Counted from the first letter of the stretch, positions 14,105-22,857 are shown. The stretch is DNA of 45,381 nucleotides from CAZEPJ01 sp964514105 (GCA_964514105.1 CAZEPJ010000037.1:1-45381); one strand, 5' to 3'. The notes: generated by a model not told the origin, from the sequence alone. Made by a program: numbers and translations.

Positions 14105-15250
14105 ATGCTCTACCTGGACAATGCGGCCACGTCCTTTCCCAAGGCCCCGGGTGTCCCCGAGGCCGTGGCCCGCTTCCTGAACCACGTGGGCGTGAGCGCC
14201 GGGCGCGCCGGCCACGGCCTGGCCCGGCAGGCCGACGCCCTTCTCTGGGAGACCCGCACCCTGGTGGCCCGGCTCCTGGGGGTGGGAGACCCAGGGCGGG
14301 TCGTCTTCTCGCTCAACGTCACCCACGCCCTCAACACGGCGCTCCTGGGGCTCCTGCGCCAGGGCGACCACGTGGTCACCAGCGCCGTGGAGCACAACTC
14401 GGTCATGCGCCCCCTGCGGCACCTGGAGGCGGCGAGGGGCGTTGGCGTCTCCGTGGTCCCGTGCTCCCCCCAAGGCCTTCTGGACCCCGGGGAACTGGTG
14501 GCCCGGCTCACCCCGCAGACCCGGCTCATCGTCCTGACCCACGCATCCAACGTCACCGGCAGCCTGCTTCCGGTGGAGGAGGTGGCCGCGGCCAAGGGCC
14601 GCGCCCTCCTCTTGGTGGACGCGGCCCAGACCGCCGGGTGCATCCCCATCGGGATGGAAGCGGCCGGCATCGACCTGTTGGCCTTCACCGGCCACAAGGC
14701 CATGCTGGGCCCGCCGGGGGTGGGGGGGCTGTGCATCGGCCCCCACATCGAGGTGCCGCCCCTGGTGCGGGGGGGCACGGGCACCGCATCGGACCGGGAT
14801 GAACACCCGGCGGGGCTCCCCCTCGCCCTGGAAGCCGGGACCCACAACATGGCCGGGCTCGCGGGCCTCCGGGAGGCGGTATCGTTCCTCCTCACACAGG
14901 GGGTGCAGGCCGTCATGGAGGCCGAGGGGCGCCTCATGGACGCCCTGCTGGCGGGCCTGGAGGAGATACCCGGCGTGCACCTGTACGGCCCCCCGCGGGG
15001 GACCCACCGCGCCCCGGTGCTCTCCCTCAACGTGGCCGGCGTCCATCCCAGCCACGTGGCCGCGGCCCTGGAGCAGGCCTACGGGATCCTGGTGCGCGAC
15101 GGCCTTCACTGCGCCCCCGCGGCCCACAGGACCATGGGCACGTTCCCCGACGGGGCGGTCCGCATCTCCCCGGGGCCTTTTCAGACCGTCCGGGACATGG
15201 AGCGGACCGTGGAGGCCGTGCGCAGCATCGCCCGGCAGTTGGGGCGCTGA
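14105..15250 (+). CDS. Cysteine desulfurase family protein (TIGR01977 type)
   Basis: The 381-residue PLP enzyme (aminotransferase class V) has all key residues: 'YLDNAATSFPKAP' at the N-terminus, H97 in AVEHNSVMRPL, D172 in LVDAAQTAG, PLP Lys198 in FTGHKAMLGPPG and catalytic Cys336 in DGLHCAPAAH, a SufS-like position. It should remove sulfur or selenium from (seleno)cysteine. TIGR01977 proteins (E. faecalis EF2568 group) occur in selenium-dependent molybdenum hydroxylase loci. ATG 14105 is preceded by GGAGG 10 nt upstream. It is probably co-transcribed with the LysR gene. It contrasts with the catalytically defective homologue at 30243. Confidence 0.9.
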   Translation: MLYLDNAATSFPKAPGVPEAVARFLNHVGVSAGRAGHGLARQADALLWETRTLVARLLGVGDPGRVVFSLNVTHALNTALLGLLRQGDHVVTSAVEHNSVMRPLRHLEAARGVGVSVVPCSPQGLLDPGELVARLTPQTRLIVLTHASNVTGSLLPVEEVAAAKGRALLLVDAAQTAGCIPIGMEAAGIDLLAFTGHKAMLGPPGVGGLCIGPHIEVPPLVRGGTGTASDRDEHPAGLPLALEAGTHNMAGLAGLREAVSFLLTQGVQAVMEAEGRLMDALLAGLEEIPGVHLYGPPRGTHRAPVLSLNVAGVHPSHVAAALEQAYGILVRDGLHCAPAAHRTMGTFPDGAVRISPGPFQTVRDMERTVEAVRSIARQLGR

Positions 15251-15392
15251 GGGGGCCGGGCGTGATCGTGGCCCCGTGTCCGTGGGGCCCATGGGATCCG
15301 TCGGGCTCGAATCCGCTGCCCCGCGTCGGGCCTTTTCCCTGCCTTTCCCCCACGCCCCGACTCCCCCCCCTCCTCCGCCCCCGTCCCCGCCG

Positions 15393-15421
15393 TTTACACC
15401 CTCGGGGCGATGGCCTATGAT
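15393..15421 (+). promoter_or_regulatory. Sigma-70 promoter of lptFG, predicted leaderless
   Basis: TTTACA (15393-15398), exactly 17 nt, TATGAT (15416-15421). The expected start, around 15428, is only about 3 nt before the lptF ATG at 15431. Confidence 0.6.
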
Positions 15422-15430
15422 GTAGGACCG

Positions 15431-16621
15431 ATGGTCAGGATCCTCAGCCGATATATCCTCAGGGAGATCGCAGGGCCCTTCAGCCTCATCCTGGGCATCT
15501 TCCTCTTCGTCCTGCTCATGGGGCGCATCCTCAAGATCGTGGAGATGATCGTGCGCCAGGGGGTGAGCCTGTGGGACATCCTGCGCCTCCTGGGCTTTCT
15601 CATCCCGTCTTTCCTCCCGCTGGCCATCCCCATGGCCACCCTCATCGCGGGAGTCCTTTGCTTCTCGCGGCTGTCAGGCGATATGGAGATCACCGCCCTG
15701 AAGGCCTCGGGGATCAGCCTCTATCAGATGCTGCCGCCCGTGGCCCTCTTCGCGGTGGCCATGTCCCTGGCCACCCTGTTCCTGACCCTGCAGGGTGCCC
15801 CGTGGGGAGCCTCCGCATTCCGGGAACTGGCCTTCCTGCTGGCCAAGAAGCACATCTCCGTGGCCATCAAGGAGGGGGTCTTCAACGAGGTTTTTCCGGG
15901 CTTCGTGGTGTACGCGGAACAGGTCCGGGCCCAGGACGGCGCCATGGAGGGCATCTTCATCAATGACCAGCACTCCTCCGAGGTTCCGTTCCAGATCCTG
16001 GCCAAGCGGGGCAGCTTCGTCAAAGGGGGGGGAAGGGACGAGGTCCTCTCCCTTCGCCTGGAGAACGGGACCATGTACCAGATCTCGGCCAAGGAGGGAA
16101 AGGTCCGGCGCATCCACTTCGACGCGTACGAGGTGAACCTGGACCTCTCCCTGGCCCAGGCCCAGGAGCGGCTCCGCAGCAAGAGAAGCGACGAGTGGGA
16201 CATCCGGCACATCGTCACCACCATGAAGCAGCGACTGAGCCGGGGACGGGCCGTGAAGGACTTCCTCATCGAGATCCATCGCCGCCTGGCCATCGCCGCG
16301 GGGTGTCTCATCTTCGGCCTCCTGGCCCTGCCCCTCGCCCTCCAGTCCCGGCCCCGGGGCAGGTCCCACGGGTTCCTCCTGGGGACCCTGGTCATCCTGA
16401 TTTACTACCTGCTCTTCTCGGCGGGCCGCACCCTGGCGGAGACGGGCCGCGTCCCCATCTGGCTCGCCCTCTGGGCGCCCAACATCCTGTTCGGGGGGTT
16501 CTGCGCCGTGCTCCTGGTAAGGACCGCCCAGGAGCGGCCCTCGGCGGCCCTGCTCAAGCTCAACGCCCTCATCGACGCCGTGCAGCGGCGGATGGCCAGG
16601 CTCGCGGGGGGCGGGGCATGA
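15431..16621 (+). CDS. lptF: LptF/LptG-family lipopolysaccharide export permease (LptF)
   Basis: ATG 15431 gives 396 residues. Membrane segments are about 15-40, 55-85 and 95-120, with three more in the last 110 residues, and a periplasmic beta-jellyroll region lies between. Family motifs are 'SRYILREIAGPF', 'LGFLIPSFLPLAIPMATL' and 'SGDMEITALKASGIS', the coupling helix that touches the LptB ATPase. It moves LPS from the inner membrane to the periplasmic bridge. The gene overlaps lptG by 4 nt. Six in-frame codons extend upstream, but the promoter overlaps them. Confidence 0.93.
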   Translation: MVRILSRYILREIAGPFSLILGIFLFVLLMGRILKIVEMIVRQGVSLWDILRLLGFLIPSFLPLAIPMATLIAGVLCFSRLSGDMEITALKASGISLYQMLPPVALFAVAMSLATLFLTLQGAPWGASAFRELAFLLAKKHISVAIKEGVFNEVFPGFVVYAEQVRAQDGAMEGIFINDQHSSEVPFQILAKRGSFVKGGGRDEVLSLRLENGTMYQISAKEGKVRRIHFDAYEVNLDLSLAQAQERLRSKRSDEWDIRHIVTTMKQRLSRGRAVKDFLIEIHRRLAIAAGCLIFGLLALPLALQSRPRGRSHGFLLGTLVILIYYLLFSAGRTLAETGRVPIWLALWAPNILFGGFCAVLLVRTAQERPSAALLKLNALIDAVQRRMARLAGGGA

Positions 16622-17757
16622 CCCTGCTCGCCCGATACATCCTCCGAGAGCATCTCAAGGTGCTGGGCTGGATCTTCATGGTCCTGTCCGTGCTGTGCTT
16701 CCTCATCGATTTCTTCGAGCGGTGGGACGATCTTCTGGAAAACCGGGTCCCGACGGCCATGGGGCTGGCGTACCTCCTGTATCGCATGCCCCAGTACATC
16801 GTATTCGTCCTTCCGGTCTCCATGCTGTTGAGCACCTTCATCACCCTGGGTCTGCTGGGGCGCAACAACGAGTTGACGGCCTTCAAGGCCTCGGGGATCA
16901 GCGGGTACACCTTGGTCAAGTCCATGCTGTGGCTCTCGGCGGCCCTCAGCGTGGCCTCGTTCTTCTGGGCGGAGTCCGTGGTCCCGCCGGCCAACCGCGA
17001 GGCCGCGCGGATCTGGCAGGTGGAGGTCAAGAAGAGCTCGGCCAGGACGCTGCTCAGACGGGACGAGATCTGGCTGCGCAGCCCTTCCCAGCAGGGGATG
17101 ACCCTGTACCGCATCGGTTTTCTCAAGGTGCCCGATGCGGCCACGGCCGCTCCCCGTCTGAGGAAGCAGACGGTCGAGCCCCCGACGCTCAAGGACGTCA
17201 CCGTGCTGAGGCTCAGTCGGGGCTTCGACTTGATGGAACGCATCGACGCCAGGGAGATGGTGTGGGAGCAGGAGGGCTGGGTCTTCCTGGAGGGGGTGCG
17301 CTGGGCCCCGGGCGAGGACGCCCTGGCCCGGGTGGAGCGGTTCGAGCGCCGGGGCTTTCCCCTGGCCGAGCGGCCCGAGGATTTCCACTGGATCCGGCAG
17401 GAGGTGGAGGCCATGGGCTTCTTCGACCTCATGGCCTACATCGGCCGGGCCCGGGAAGAGGGATTCGATGTGACCTCCCACATCACGGACCTGCACTTCA
17501 AGATGGCCTCGGCCCTGTTCTGCCTGATCACCACCTTGTTCACCATCCCCCTGGCCATGCGGATCCCGCCCCGGGCCGGGGGACTGGCCCTGGGCGTTTC
17601 GCTCAGCATGGCCATCGGGTTCCTCTACTACCTGGTCATGGCCTTGGGGTTGGCCCTGGGGCACGGGGGGGTGCTGCCGCCGTTTTTGGGCGCCTGGGCC
17701 GGAAACATGGTCTTCGGGGCCGCCGGGCTGTGGTGGATGCTCCACATGCGGCATTGA
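16618..17757 (+). CDS. lptG: LptF/LptG-family lipopolysaccharide export permease (LptG)
   Basis: The 379-residue partner of LptF has the same layout: N-terminal 'ARYILREHLKVLGWIFMVLSV', three membrane helices, the coupling motif 'GRNNELTAFKASGIS', a periplasmic domain (about 130-280) and three C-terminal helices ending 'FGAAGLWWMLHMRH'. The ATG overlaps the lptF stop (ATGA). It acts as a heterodimer with LptF, driven by LptB, which is not in the window. Confidence 0.94.
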   Translation: MTLLARYILREHLKVLGWIFMVLSVLCFLIDFFERWDDLLENRVPTAMGLAYLLYRMPQYIVFVLPVSMLLSTFITLGLLGRNNELTAFKASGISGYTLVKSMLWLSAALSVASFFWAESVVPPANREAARIWQVEVKKSSARTLLRRDEIWLRSPSQQGMTLYRIGFLKVPDAATAAPRLRKQTVEPPTLKDVTVLRLSRGFDLMERIDAREMVWEQEGWVFLEGVRWAPGEDALARVERFERRGFPLAERPEDFHWIRQEVEAMGFFDLMAYIGRAREEGFDVTSHITDLHFKMASALFCLITTLFTIPLAMRIPPRAGGLALGVSLSMAIGFLYYLVMALGLALGHGGVLPPFLGAWAGNMVFGAAGLWWMLHMRH

Positions 17758-17858
17758 GGGTCGTCGGGGCAAACGGGGAGAGTTGCTTGGGTTGCGGGAG
17801 ACCACGGACAGCGAACCACGAACGCGAGCCACGGCCGCCAACCCCGTCCACGAACCGC
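17758..17858 (+). repeat. Dispersed intergenic repeat, copy D
   Basis: AGTTGCTTGGGTTGCGGG followed by ACCACGGACAGCGAACCACGAACGCGAGCC: the same order of a GTTGC-rich module and a CCACGRAC-rich module as copy A. It fills the gap between the convergent lptG and ahcY genes, where no intrinsic terminator is visible. Confidence 0.55.
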
Positions 17859-17860
17859 CC

Positions 17861-19123
17861 TCACGTCCCCTGGGTCCATGAACGCAGGTACTGCCTCTGC
17901 TGCCGGGTGAGGCGGTCGATGCGCACCCCCATGGCCTCCAGCTTGAGGCGGGCGATGGCCCGGTCGATCTGCTCGGGCACGGGATACACGCCCGGCTTCA
18001 TCCCGTGGGGTTGGGCGGCTAGGTGCTCCACGCTCAGGGCCTGATTGGCGAAGCTCATGTCCATGACGCCGGACGGGTGGCCTTCGGCGGAGGCCAGGTT
18101 GACCAGCCGCCCCTCGGCCAGTATGTATACCCGCCGGCCGTTGCGCAGGGTGTGCTCCTGCACGAAGGGGCGCATCTCCCGCTTGGTCCGGGTCACCCCC
18201 TCCAGGCCCTCCAGGTCCAGCTCCACGTTGAAATGGCCCGAGTTGGACACGATGGCCCCATCCTTCATCTTGAGGAAGTGCTCGGTGCGGATGACCTGCA
18301 TGTCGCCGGTGAGGGTGCAGAAGAAGTCCCCCAGGGGAGCCGCCTTGGCCATGGACATGACCTGAAACCCGTCCATGGTGGCCTCCAGGGCCCGAAGCGG
18401 GTCCACCTCTGTGATGACCACGCGGGCCCCCATGCCCCGGGCCCGCATGGCCACCCCCCTGCCGCACCAACCGTACCCGGCCACCACGAACACCCCCCCC
18501 GACAGCAGCCGGTTGGTGGCCCGGAGGATCCCGTCGATGGTGCTCTGCCCGGTGCCGTACCGGTTGTCGAACAGGTGCTTGGTCTTGGCGTCGTTGACGG
18601 AGATGATGGGGTACTCCAACACCCCCTCCCGGGCCATGCTGCGCAAGCGGATGACGCCGGTGGTGGTCTCCTCGGTGCCCCCCAGGATCCCCCCCAGGAG
18701 ATCCCGCCGTTCCGTGTGGATGGTCGACACCAGATCCGCCCCGTCGTCCAGGGTGATGGCAGGGCGGCTGTCCAGGACCGCATGGATGTGGGAGTAATAT
18801 CGATCCGAGTCCTCCCCCTTGACGGCGAACACCGAGATCCCGTCGTGCCTGGCCAGGCAGGCCGCCACATCGTCCTGGGTGCTCAGCGGGTTGGAGGCGC
18901 ACAGCGCCACGCGCCCCCCCCCCGCCTGGAGGGTCCTGGCCAGGACCGCCGTCTCCGTGGTCACGTGGAGGCACGCCCCCAGCCGGAGGCCGTCCAGGGG
19001 CCGGGTGCGGGCGAATCGCTCCCGGATCCTGCGCAGCACGGGCATCTCCCGTTCGGCCCACTCGATGCGGAGCCGGCCCGCATCGGCCAGTCCCTCGTCC
19101 CGCACGTCACATGACACCTTCAT
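17861..19123 (-). CDS. ahcY: S-adenosyl-L-homocysteine hydrolase (adenosylhomocysteinase)
   Basis: The 420-residue enzyme splits S-adenosylhomocysteine into homocysteine and adenosine with bound NAD. Catalytic positions are conserved: His in 'HVTTETAVL', Asp in 'LDDGADLV', Glu in 'GGTEETTTGV', Lys and Asp in 'NDAKTKHLFDNRYGTGQS', and the NAD loop 'VAGYGWCGRGVA'. The FDNRYGTGQS block and the short length match the short bacterial/archaeal (Thermotoga-like) type, which lacks the insertion of eukaryotic enzymes. The start has GGAGGAG before it. The gene lies 93 nt after metK, so together they form the methyl cycle. Confidence 0.97.
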   Translation of the reverse strand: MKVSCDVRDEGLADAGRLRIEWAEREMPVLRRIRERFARTRPLDGLRLGACLHVTTETAVLARTLQAGGGRVALCASNPLSTQDDVAACLARHDGISVFAVKGEDSDRYYSHIHAVLDSRPAITLDDGADLVSTIHTERRDLLGGILGGTEETTTGVIRLRSMAREGVLEYPIISVNDAKTKHLFDNRYGTGQSTIDGILRATNRLLSGGVFVVAGYGWCGRGVAMRARGMGARVVITEVDPLRALEATMDGFQVMSMAKAAPLGDFFCTLTGDMQVIRTEHFLKMKDGAIVSNSGHFNVELDLEGLEGVTRTKREMRPFVQEHTLRNGRRVYILAEGRLVNLASAEGHPSGVMDMSFANQALSVEHLAAQPHGMKPGVYPVPEQIDRAIARLKLEAMGVRIDRLTRQQRQYLRSWTQGT

Positions 19124-19216
19124 CCTCTCCTCCGCCCGTGTGCGCTCACAGAAAGACGGCCCGGCACATCCCGGGGAAGCGGGCGAGGCGCCGGGCTCCC
19201 GGCCCCCCGCCGTGCC

Positions 19217-20374
19217 TCACAGCCCGGCGGCCTTGCGCAGCGCCTCGGCCCTGTCCGTCCTCTCCCAGCCGAAGTCCCCGTCTTCCCGGCCGAAGTGGCC
19301 GTAGCAGGCCGTCCTCTTGAAGATGGGCCGCAGGAGGTCCAGGTTTCGGATGACATCCGCGGGCTTGAAGCTGAAGTGCTCCCGGACCAGCTTGACGATG
19401 CGCTCGGTGGGGATCCGCTCGGTCCCGTACGTGTGGACCATGATGGAGACGGGGTCGGCCCTCCCGATGGTGTACGCCACCTGGACCTCGCACTTGTCGG
19501 CCAGCCCCGCCGCCACCACGTTCTTGGCGACGTACCGGGCCATGTACGACCCGCTGCGGTCCATCTTGGAGGGGTCCTTGCCCGAGAAGCAGCCGCCGCC
19601 GTGGCTCCCCACGCCGCCGTACGTATCCACGATGATCTTGCGGCCGGTCAGGCCGCAGTCCCCCATGGGCCCGCCCACCACGAAACGCCCCGTGGTGTTC
19701 ACGTAAAACTGGGTCTTGCTGTCGAGCATCTCCGGGGGAAGCACCTTTCGGACGACCTCCTCCACGATGGCCTCCCGCAGCGTGCCCATGTCCACCTCGG
19801 GCCGATGCTGGGCCGCCACCACCACCGAGTCGATGCGCACCGGCCGGTCGTCCACGTACTGGATGGTCACCTGGGACTTGCCGTCGGGCCGCAGGAAATC
19901 CAGGATCCCCTTCTTGCGCACCTCGGCCAGCCGCCGCGTGATCCGATGGGCGAAGAGGATGGGCATGGGCATGCGCTCCGGGGTCTCGGTGCAGGCATAG
20001 CCGAACATGAGCCCCTGGTCCCCGGCGCCCTGCTCCTCCTTGCCGTCCACGCCCATGGAGATGTCCGGGGACTGCTGGTCGATGGTGGTCATGACCGCGC
20101 AGGTCTCCCAGTCGAAGCCCATGGACGAGTTGCTGTAGCCGATCTCCTTGATGGTCTGCCGTACGATCTGTGGAATCTCCACGTAGCAGTTCGTGCTGAT
20201 CTCGCCGGCGACGATGGCCAGGCCCGTGGTGACCAGCGACTCACACGCCACCCGGCAGCGGGGGTCTTGCTCGATGATGGCGTCCAGGATGCTGTCGCTG
20301 ATCTGATCGGCCACCTTGTCGGGGTGCCCCTCGGTGACGGACTCTGACGTGAACAGGTAGCTCGTTGTCTTCAT
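19217..20374 (-). CDS. metK: S-adenosylmethionine synthetase
   Basis: The 385-residue protein makes S-adenosylmethionine from ATP and methionine. Typical motifs are 'TSESVTEGHPDKVADQISD', 'GAGDQGLMFGYA', 'GGPMGDCGLTGRKIIVDTYGG' and 'SGKDPSKMDRSGSYMARY' (the P-loop-like segment reads GGGCFSGKD, with Cys where Ala is usual). ATG 20374 has GGAGG upstream. It follows the DUF502 gene by only 36 nt, so no SAM riboswitch can fit directly before it; transcription probably starts upstream of DUF502. Confidence 0.98.
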   Translation of the reverse strand: MKTTSYLFTSESVTEGHPDKVADQISDSILDAIIEQDPRCRVACESLVTTGLAIVAGEISTNCYVEIPQIVRQTIKEIGYSNSSMGFDWETCAVMTTIDQQSPDISMGVDGKEEQGAGDQGLMFGYACTETPERMPMPILFAHRITRRLAEVRKKGILDFLRPDGKSQVTIQYVDDRPVRIDSVVVAAQHRPEVDMGTLREAIVEEVVRKVLPPEMLDSKTQFYVNTTGRFVVGGPMGDCGLTGRKIIVDTYGGVGSHGGGCFSGKDPSKMDRSGSYMARYVAKNVVAAGLADKCEVQVAYTIGRADPVSIMVHTYGTERIPTERIVKLVREHFSFKPADVIRNLDLLRPIFKRTACYGHFGREDGDFGWERTDRAEALRKAAGL

Positions 20375-20410
20375 CTCAGAACCCTCCGTGTCGAAGATCT
20401 CGCCTGGGGG

Positions 20411-21142
20411 TCATCGCACCGCCCCGCCGGCCGAGCCCAGGGGGAATGGGGCGGGCCTGGCCTCGTCCCGGGCGTCGGCCGCGGCGTCGGCCGCCGGCTT
20501 GCCGGCGGGCGGCACGATCATCCCTCCGGATACGATGAGTTTGAAGGCATCCTCCACGGTCATCTCCAGGGGCCGCACCTCCCCCTCGGGGACCAGGATG
20601 TAGAAGCCCGTGGTGGGGTTGGGCGTGGTCGGCACGTACACGTTGACCACCCGCTCCCGGGTCCGCGCCTGCACCTCTCCCTCGGCCACACCCGTCAGGA
20701 ACCCCACCGAGTAAATACCCTTGCGGGGGAACTCCACCAGGACCACCTTGCGAAACCCCTGGGACTTGGGCACGAAGACGGCCTCCGCCAGCTGCTTGGT
20801 GGCCTGGTAGATGTTGCGCACCATGGGGATCTTCCCCACGACCCACTCCCAGCGCCCCACCAGCTTCTTCCCCAGGAAGCTCCGGGTCAACAGGCCCACC
20901 ACCAGGATCAGGAGCACCGTCAGCATGGCCCCCAACCCGGGGACCTCCACGGGGAGGTACGTGTTGGGGTGAAGGCCCCCGGGCAGGACGCGCAGGAGGC
21001 CGTCCATCAGGTGGATGATGAACCACAGGATGTAGGCCGTCAGGGAGATGGGGACCACGACCACCAGTCCGGTCAGAAACCACTGCTTGAGATGCGACCT
21101 CACGGAGCCCGGCCCCCCACGGAAAAAAAGGTGAAGGCGCAC
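20411..21142 (-). CDS. DUF502 family membrane protein
   Basis: The protein has up to 243 residues. Two N-terminal membrane helices (about 20-48 and 70-90) flank 'HLMDGLLRVLPGG', and a soluble domain follows ('GKIPMVRNIYQATKQLAEAV', 'VVLVEFPRKGIYSVGFLTG', 'NVYVPTTPNPTTGFYILVP'). This is the DUF502 signature, found widely in Gram-negative bacteria with no established function. GTG at 21142 has GGGAGG 11 nt upstream. GTG at 21103 is an alternative that starts nearer the conserved part. The Ala/Pro-rich C-terminal tail is not conserved-looking. It heads the metK-ahcY unit. Confidence 0.85.
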   Translation of the reverse strand: MRLHLFFRGGPGSVRSHLKQWFLTGLVVVVPISLTAYILWFIIHLMDGLLRVLPGGLHPNTYLPVEVPGLGAMLTVLLILVVGLLTRSFLGKKLVGRWEWVVGKIPMVRNIYQATKQLAEAVFVPKSQGFRKVVLVEFPRKGIYSVGFLTGVAEGEVQARTRERVVNVYVPTTPNPTTGFYILVPEGEVRPLEMTVEDAFKLIVSGGMIVPPAGKPAADAAADARDEARPAPFPLGSAGGAVR

Positions 21143-21173
21143 CGCGCCCCCACCTCCCTATCCCATCCATACG

Positions 21174-21202
21174 AATTTACCACACGGGCCCACGCATGAC
21201 AA
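21174..21202 (-). promoter_or_regulatory. Sigma-70 promoter of DUF502-metK-ahcY
   Basis: On the minus strand TTGTCA (21202-21197), 17 nt, TAAATT (21179-21174). Start near 21167, about 25 nt before the GTG at 21142. Confidence 0.5.
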
Positions 21203-21218
21203 CGAGAAAACCAGAGAC

Positions 21219-21312
21219 GGCTCGCCACGGTGGCAGAACGTCGGGCGTTGGGCGTGCGGCTTTCGCTGTTCGTCCCCCGTCGGTCCCTGCTTCGGTTTTC
21301 AAGCAACCCAGC
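21219..21312 (-). repeat. Dispersed intergenic repeat, copy E (inverted)
   Basis: Read on the minus strand: CTGGGTTGCTTGAAAACCG, then GGGACCGACGGGGGACGAAC, then GCCCAACGCCCGACG units. The order resembles copy B (GGTTGG TGGAAACGG ... GGACGACGAACAG). Confidence 0.5.
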
Positions 21313-21339
21313 GGACCCAAGCGGTCTTCGCTCCCCCCC

Positions 21340-22857
21340 TCACTGGCCGCCAAGCAGGGTCACGTCGTCCACCCACAGCTCCCCCCGGTTCCTCTTCCCG
21401 TCGCCCCCCTCGAAGACCAAGGCTACGCCCATGGACGAGCCCGGGTCGTACGGGGCCTCCCCGTCCCCTTCCCACCGGGGCCGGGTCAGCCGGTCCCAGG
21501 GGATGACCACATGCTGCCACCCCGCCACGGCCTCGGGGCCGGTGGTCATCCTGAACTCGAAATGGGAGAGGGCGCGGGCAGAGACTCCCTGGTACGCCAC
21601 CACGGCCAGCTCCTGCCCAATGCGAGGGGCATGGAGATGCAGGCTCAGCCCCTTGGCGCCGCGCCAATCCACGGGTCCCCCGTGGACCAGGCTGCACGTG
21701 GCCCAGCCCGACGGGGCCACGTCGTAGGTGATGTGAAGGGAGGCGCCGCCGCTGCGCCGCCGTCGGGTGTCCCGGACGAACGAGAGCCTGGTCCCTCGGC
21801 CGTCGAGGAAGGCCTGCCACGCAGGTTCGCTCCCCTCGAAGTCGTCCACCACCCCTTGGGCCCGGGCGGGAGGCCCCGAGGCCGGCAAAGGGGGCGGTGA
21901 GGCGGCCCCGGCCGGCTCCAGGGGCGGAGGCGCCAAGGCCGACGACGAGGGCGGAGACTGGGGCCCCTGGGGGGGCTGGGCGTGGCCTGCGGCCCGCCAG
22001 CGGTGGTAGTACACGTTGAGCAGGGGGACGAACTCCGCCGTGGCCTTTCGATTCCCCGCCGGGGAGGGATGGTCGTCACCGTTGGACGGATAAAAGAGGG
22101 TGTTGCGGGCGGACTGAATCACGTGCTCCACCTTGCCGCCGTGAAACCAATGGTGGTTGGAGGGGTCCGTGAGCACGTTGTACAAGTCGAAGACGGCCAC
22201 GTTGGCCCCCGCGTACCTCGACAGCCACTCCGTCACCAGCCAGTTGTTGAAGGCCCGGGCATTGGCAGCGTGGGTCCTGTCCCGAAGGGGCGGCGCGGTG
22301 ATGGCCACGAAGAGCTTGTCCGGCCGGGCGGCGAACGATGGCAGCAGGGCGTTGTACGCGGCCTTGGCATTGCCCACGGTGAGGCCTTCTCCCGGCGCCG
22401 GGGGATCGGTCGGCCGTCCCTCCAGGTTGGAGTTGGGGAAGCACGACTTGAACAGGACGATGCGGTTCTCTCCCCCGGGGTCCTTGAGGCCCCGCGTGAA
22501 CGGGGAGCGCCTTGCGCTTTCGGAGAACAGGGCCCGGAGGTATCGGCCGCTTGCGGGGCCCGCGAACCAGCGGGGCCAGTCGGGTATGTCCGTGCGGTCG
22601 CCGATGCCGTCCGGCCCCCAGCCGTAGTTGGTATCGCTCACGAAGTAGTTGTTGCGACCCAGGGCCGCGCCCAGCCCGCCGTTGCCGTCGGCCAGCCAGT
22701 TCTCCCCCGTGGAGTGATGAATGAAGACCAGCTTGATCGGCTGGGCCGGAGGCGTGGCATCATCGGCCGGAGCCGCGCCGGCCGTCCATGCCCCCGGCGC
22801 GAGGCTCAGAGCCGTCCCGAGCCACAAGAGCGCCTTGCGCCCCCTGGTCCCCTTCAT
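21340..22857 (-). CDS. Secreted SGNH/GDSL-like protein with C-terminal carbohydrate-binding-like domain
   Basis: The 505-residue protein has a signal peptide (cleavage near TAGAAPADD, residue about 28). Residues 40-290 form an SGNH-like hydrolase-type region: 'KLVFIHHSTGENW' (Ser49 as possible nucleophile), 'VLFKSCFPNSNLEG' and 'GDDHPSPAGN' (Asp262/His263 resembling block V DxxH). A Pro/Ala/Ser-rich linker follows (about 291-340). The C-terminal 160 residues look like a beta-sandwich of the CIA30/CBM type ('VVDDFEGSEPAWQAFLDG', 'GELWVDDVTLLGG'). It may be an exported esterase or acetyl-sugar hydrolase; the substrate is unknown. The ATG overlaps the rsmA stop by 4 nt, an unexpected coupling with housekeeping genes. 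Confidence 0.7.
   Translation of the reverse strand: MKGTRGRKALLWLGTALSLAPGAWTAGAAPADDATPPAQPIKLVFIHHSTGENWLADGNGGLGAALGRNNYFVSDTNYGWGPDGIGDRTDIPDWPRWFAGPASGRYLRALFSESARRSPFTRGLKDPGGENRIVLFKSCFPNSNLEGRPTDPPAPGEGLTVGNAKAAYNALLPSFAARPDKLFVAITAPPLRDRTHAANARAFNNWLVTEWLSRYAGANVAVFDLYNVLTDPSNHHWFHGGKVEHVIQSARNTLFYPSNGDDHPSPAGNRKATAEFVPLLNVYYHRWRAAGHAQPPQGPQSPPSSSALAPPPLEPAGAASPPPLPASGPPARAQGVVDDFEGSEPAWQAFLDGRGTRLSFVRDTRRRRSGGASLHITYDVAPSGWATCSLVHGGPVDWRGAKGLSLHLHAPRIGQELAVVAYQGVSARALSHFEFRMTTGPEAVAGWQHVVIPWDRLTRPRWEGDGEAPYDPGSSMGVALVFEGGDGKRNRGELWVDDVTLLGGQ

Noticed and set aside
20375..20410. SAM riboswitch before metK
   Set aside because: Only 36 nt separate the DUF502 and metK genes; no aptamer can fit. 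The DUF502 promoter leaves a leader of about 25 nt.
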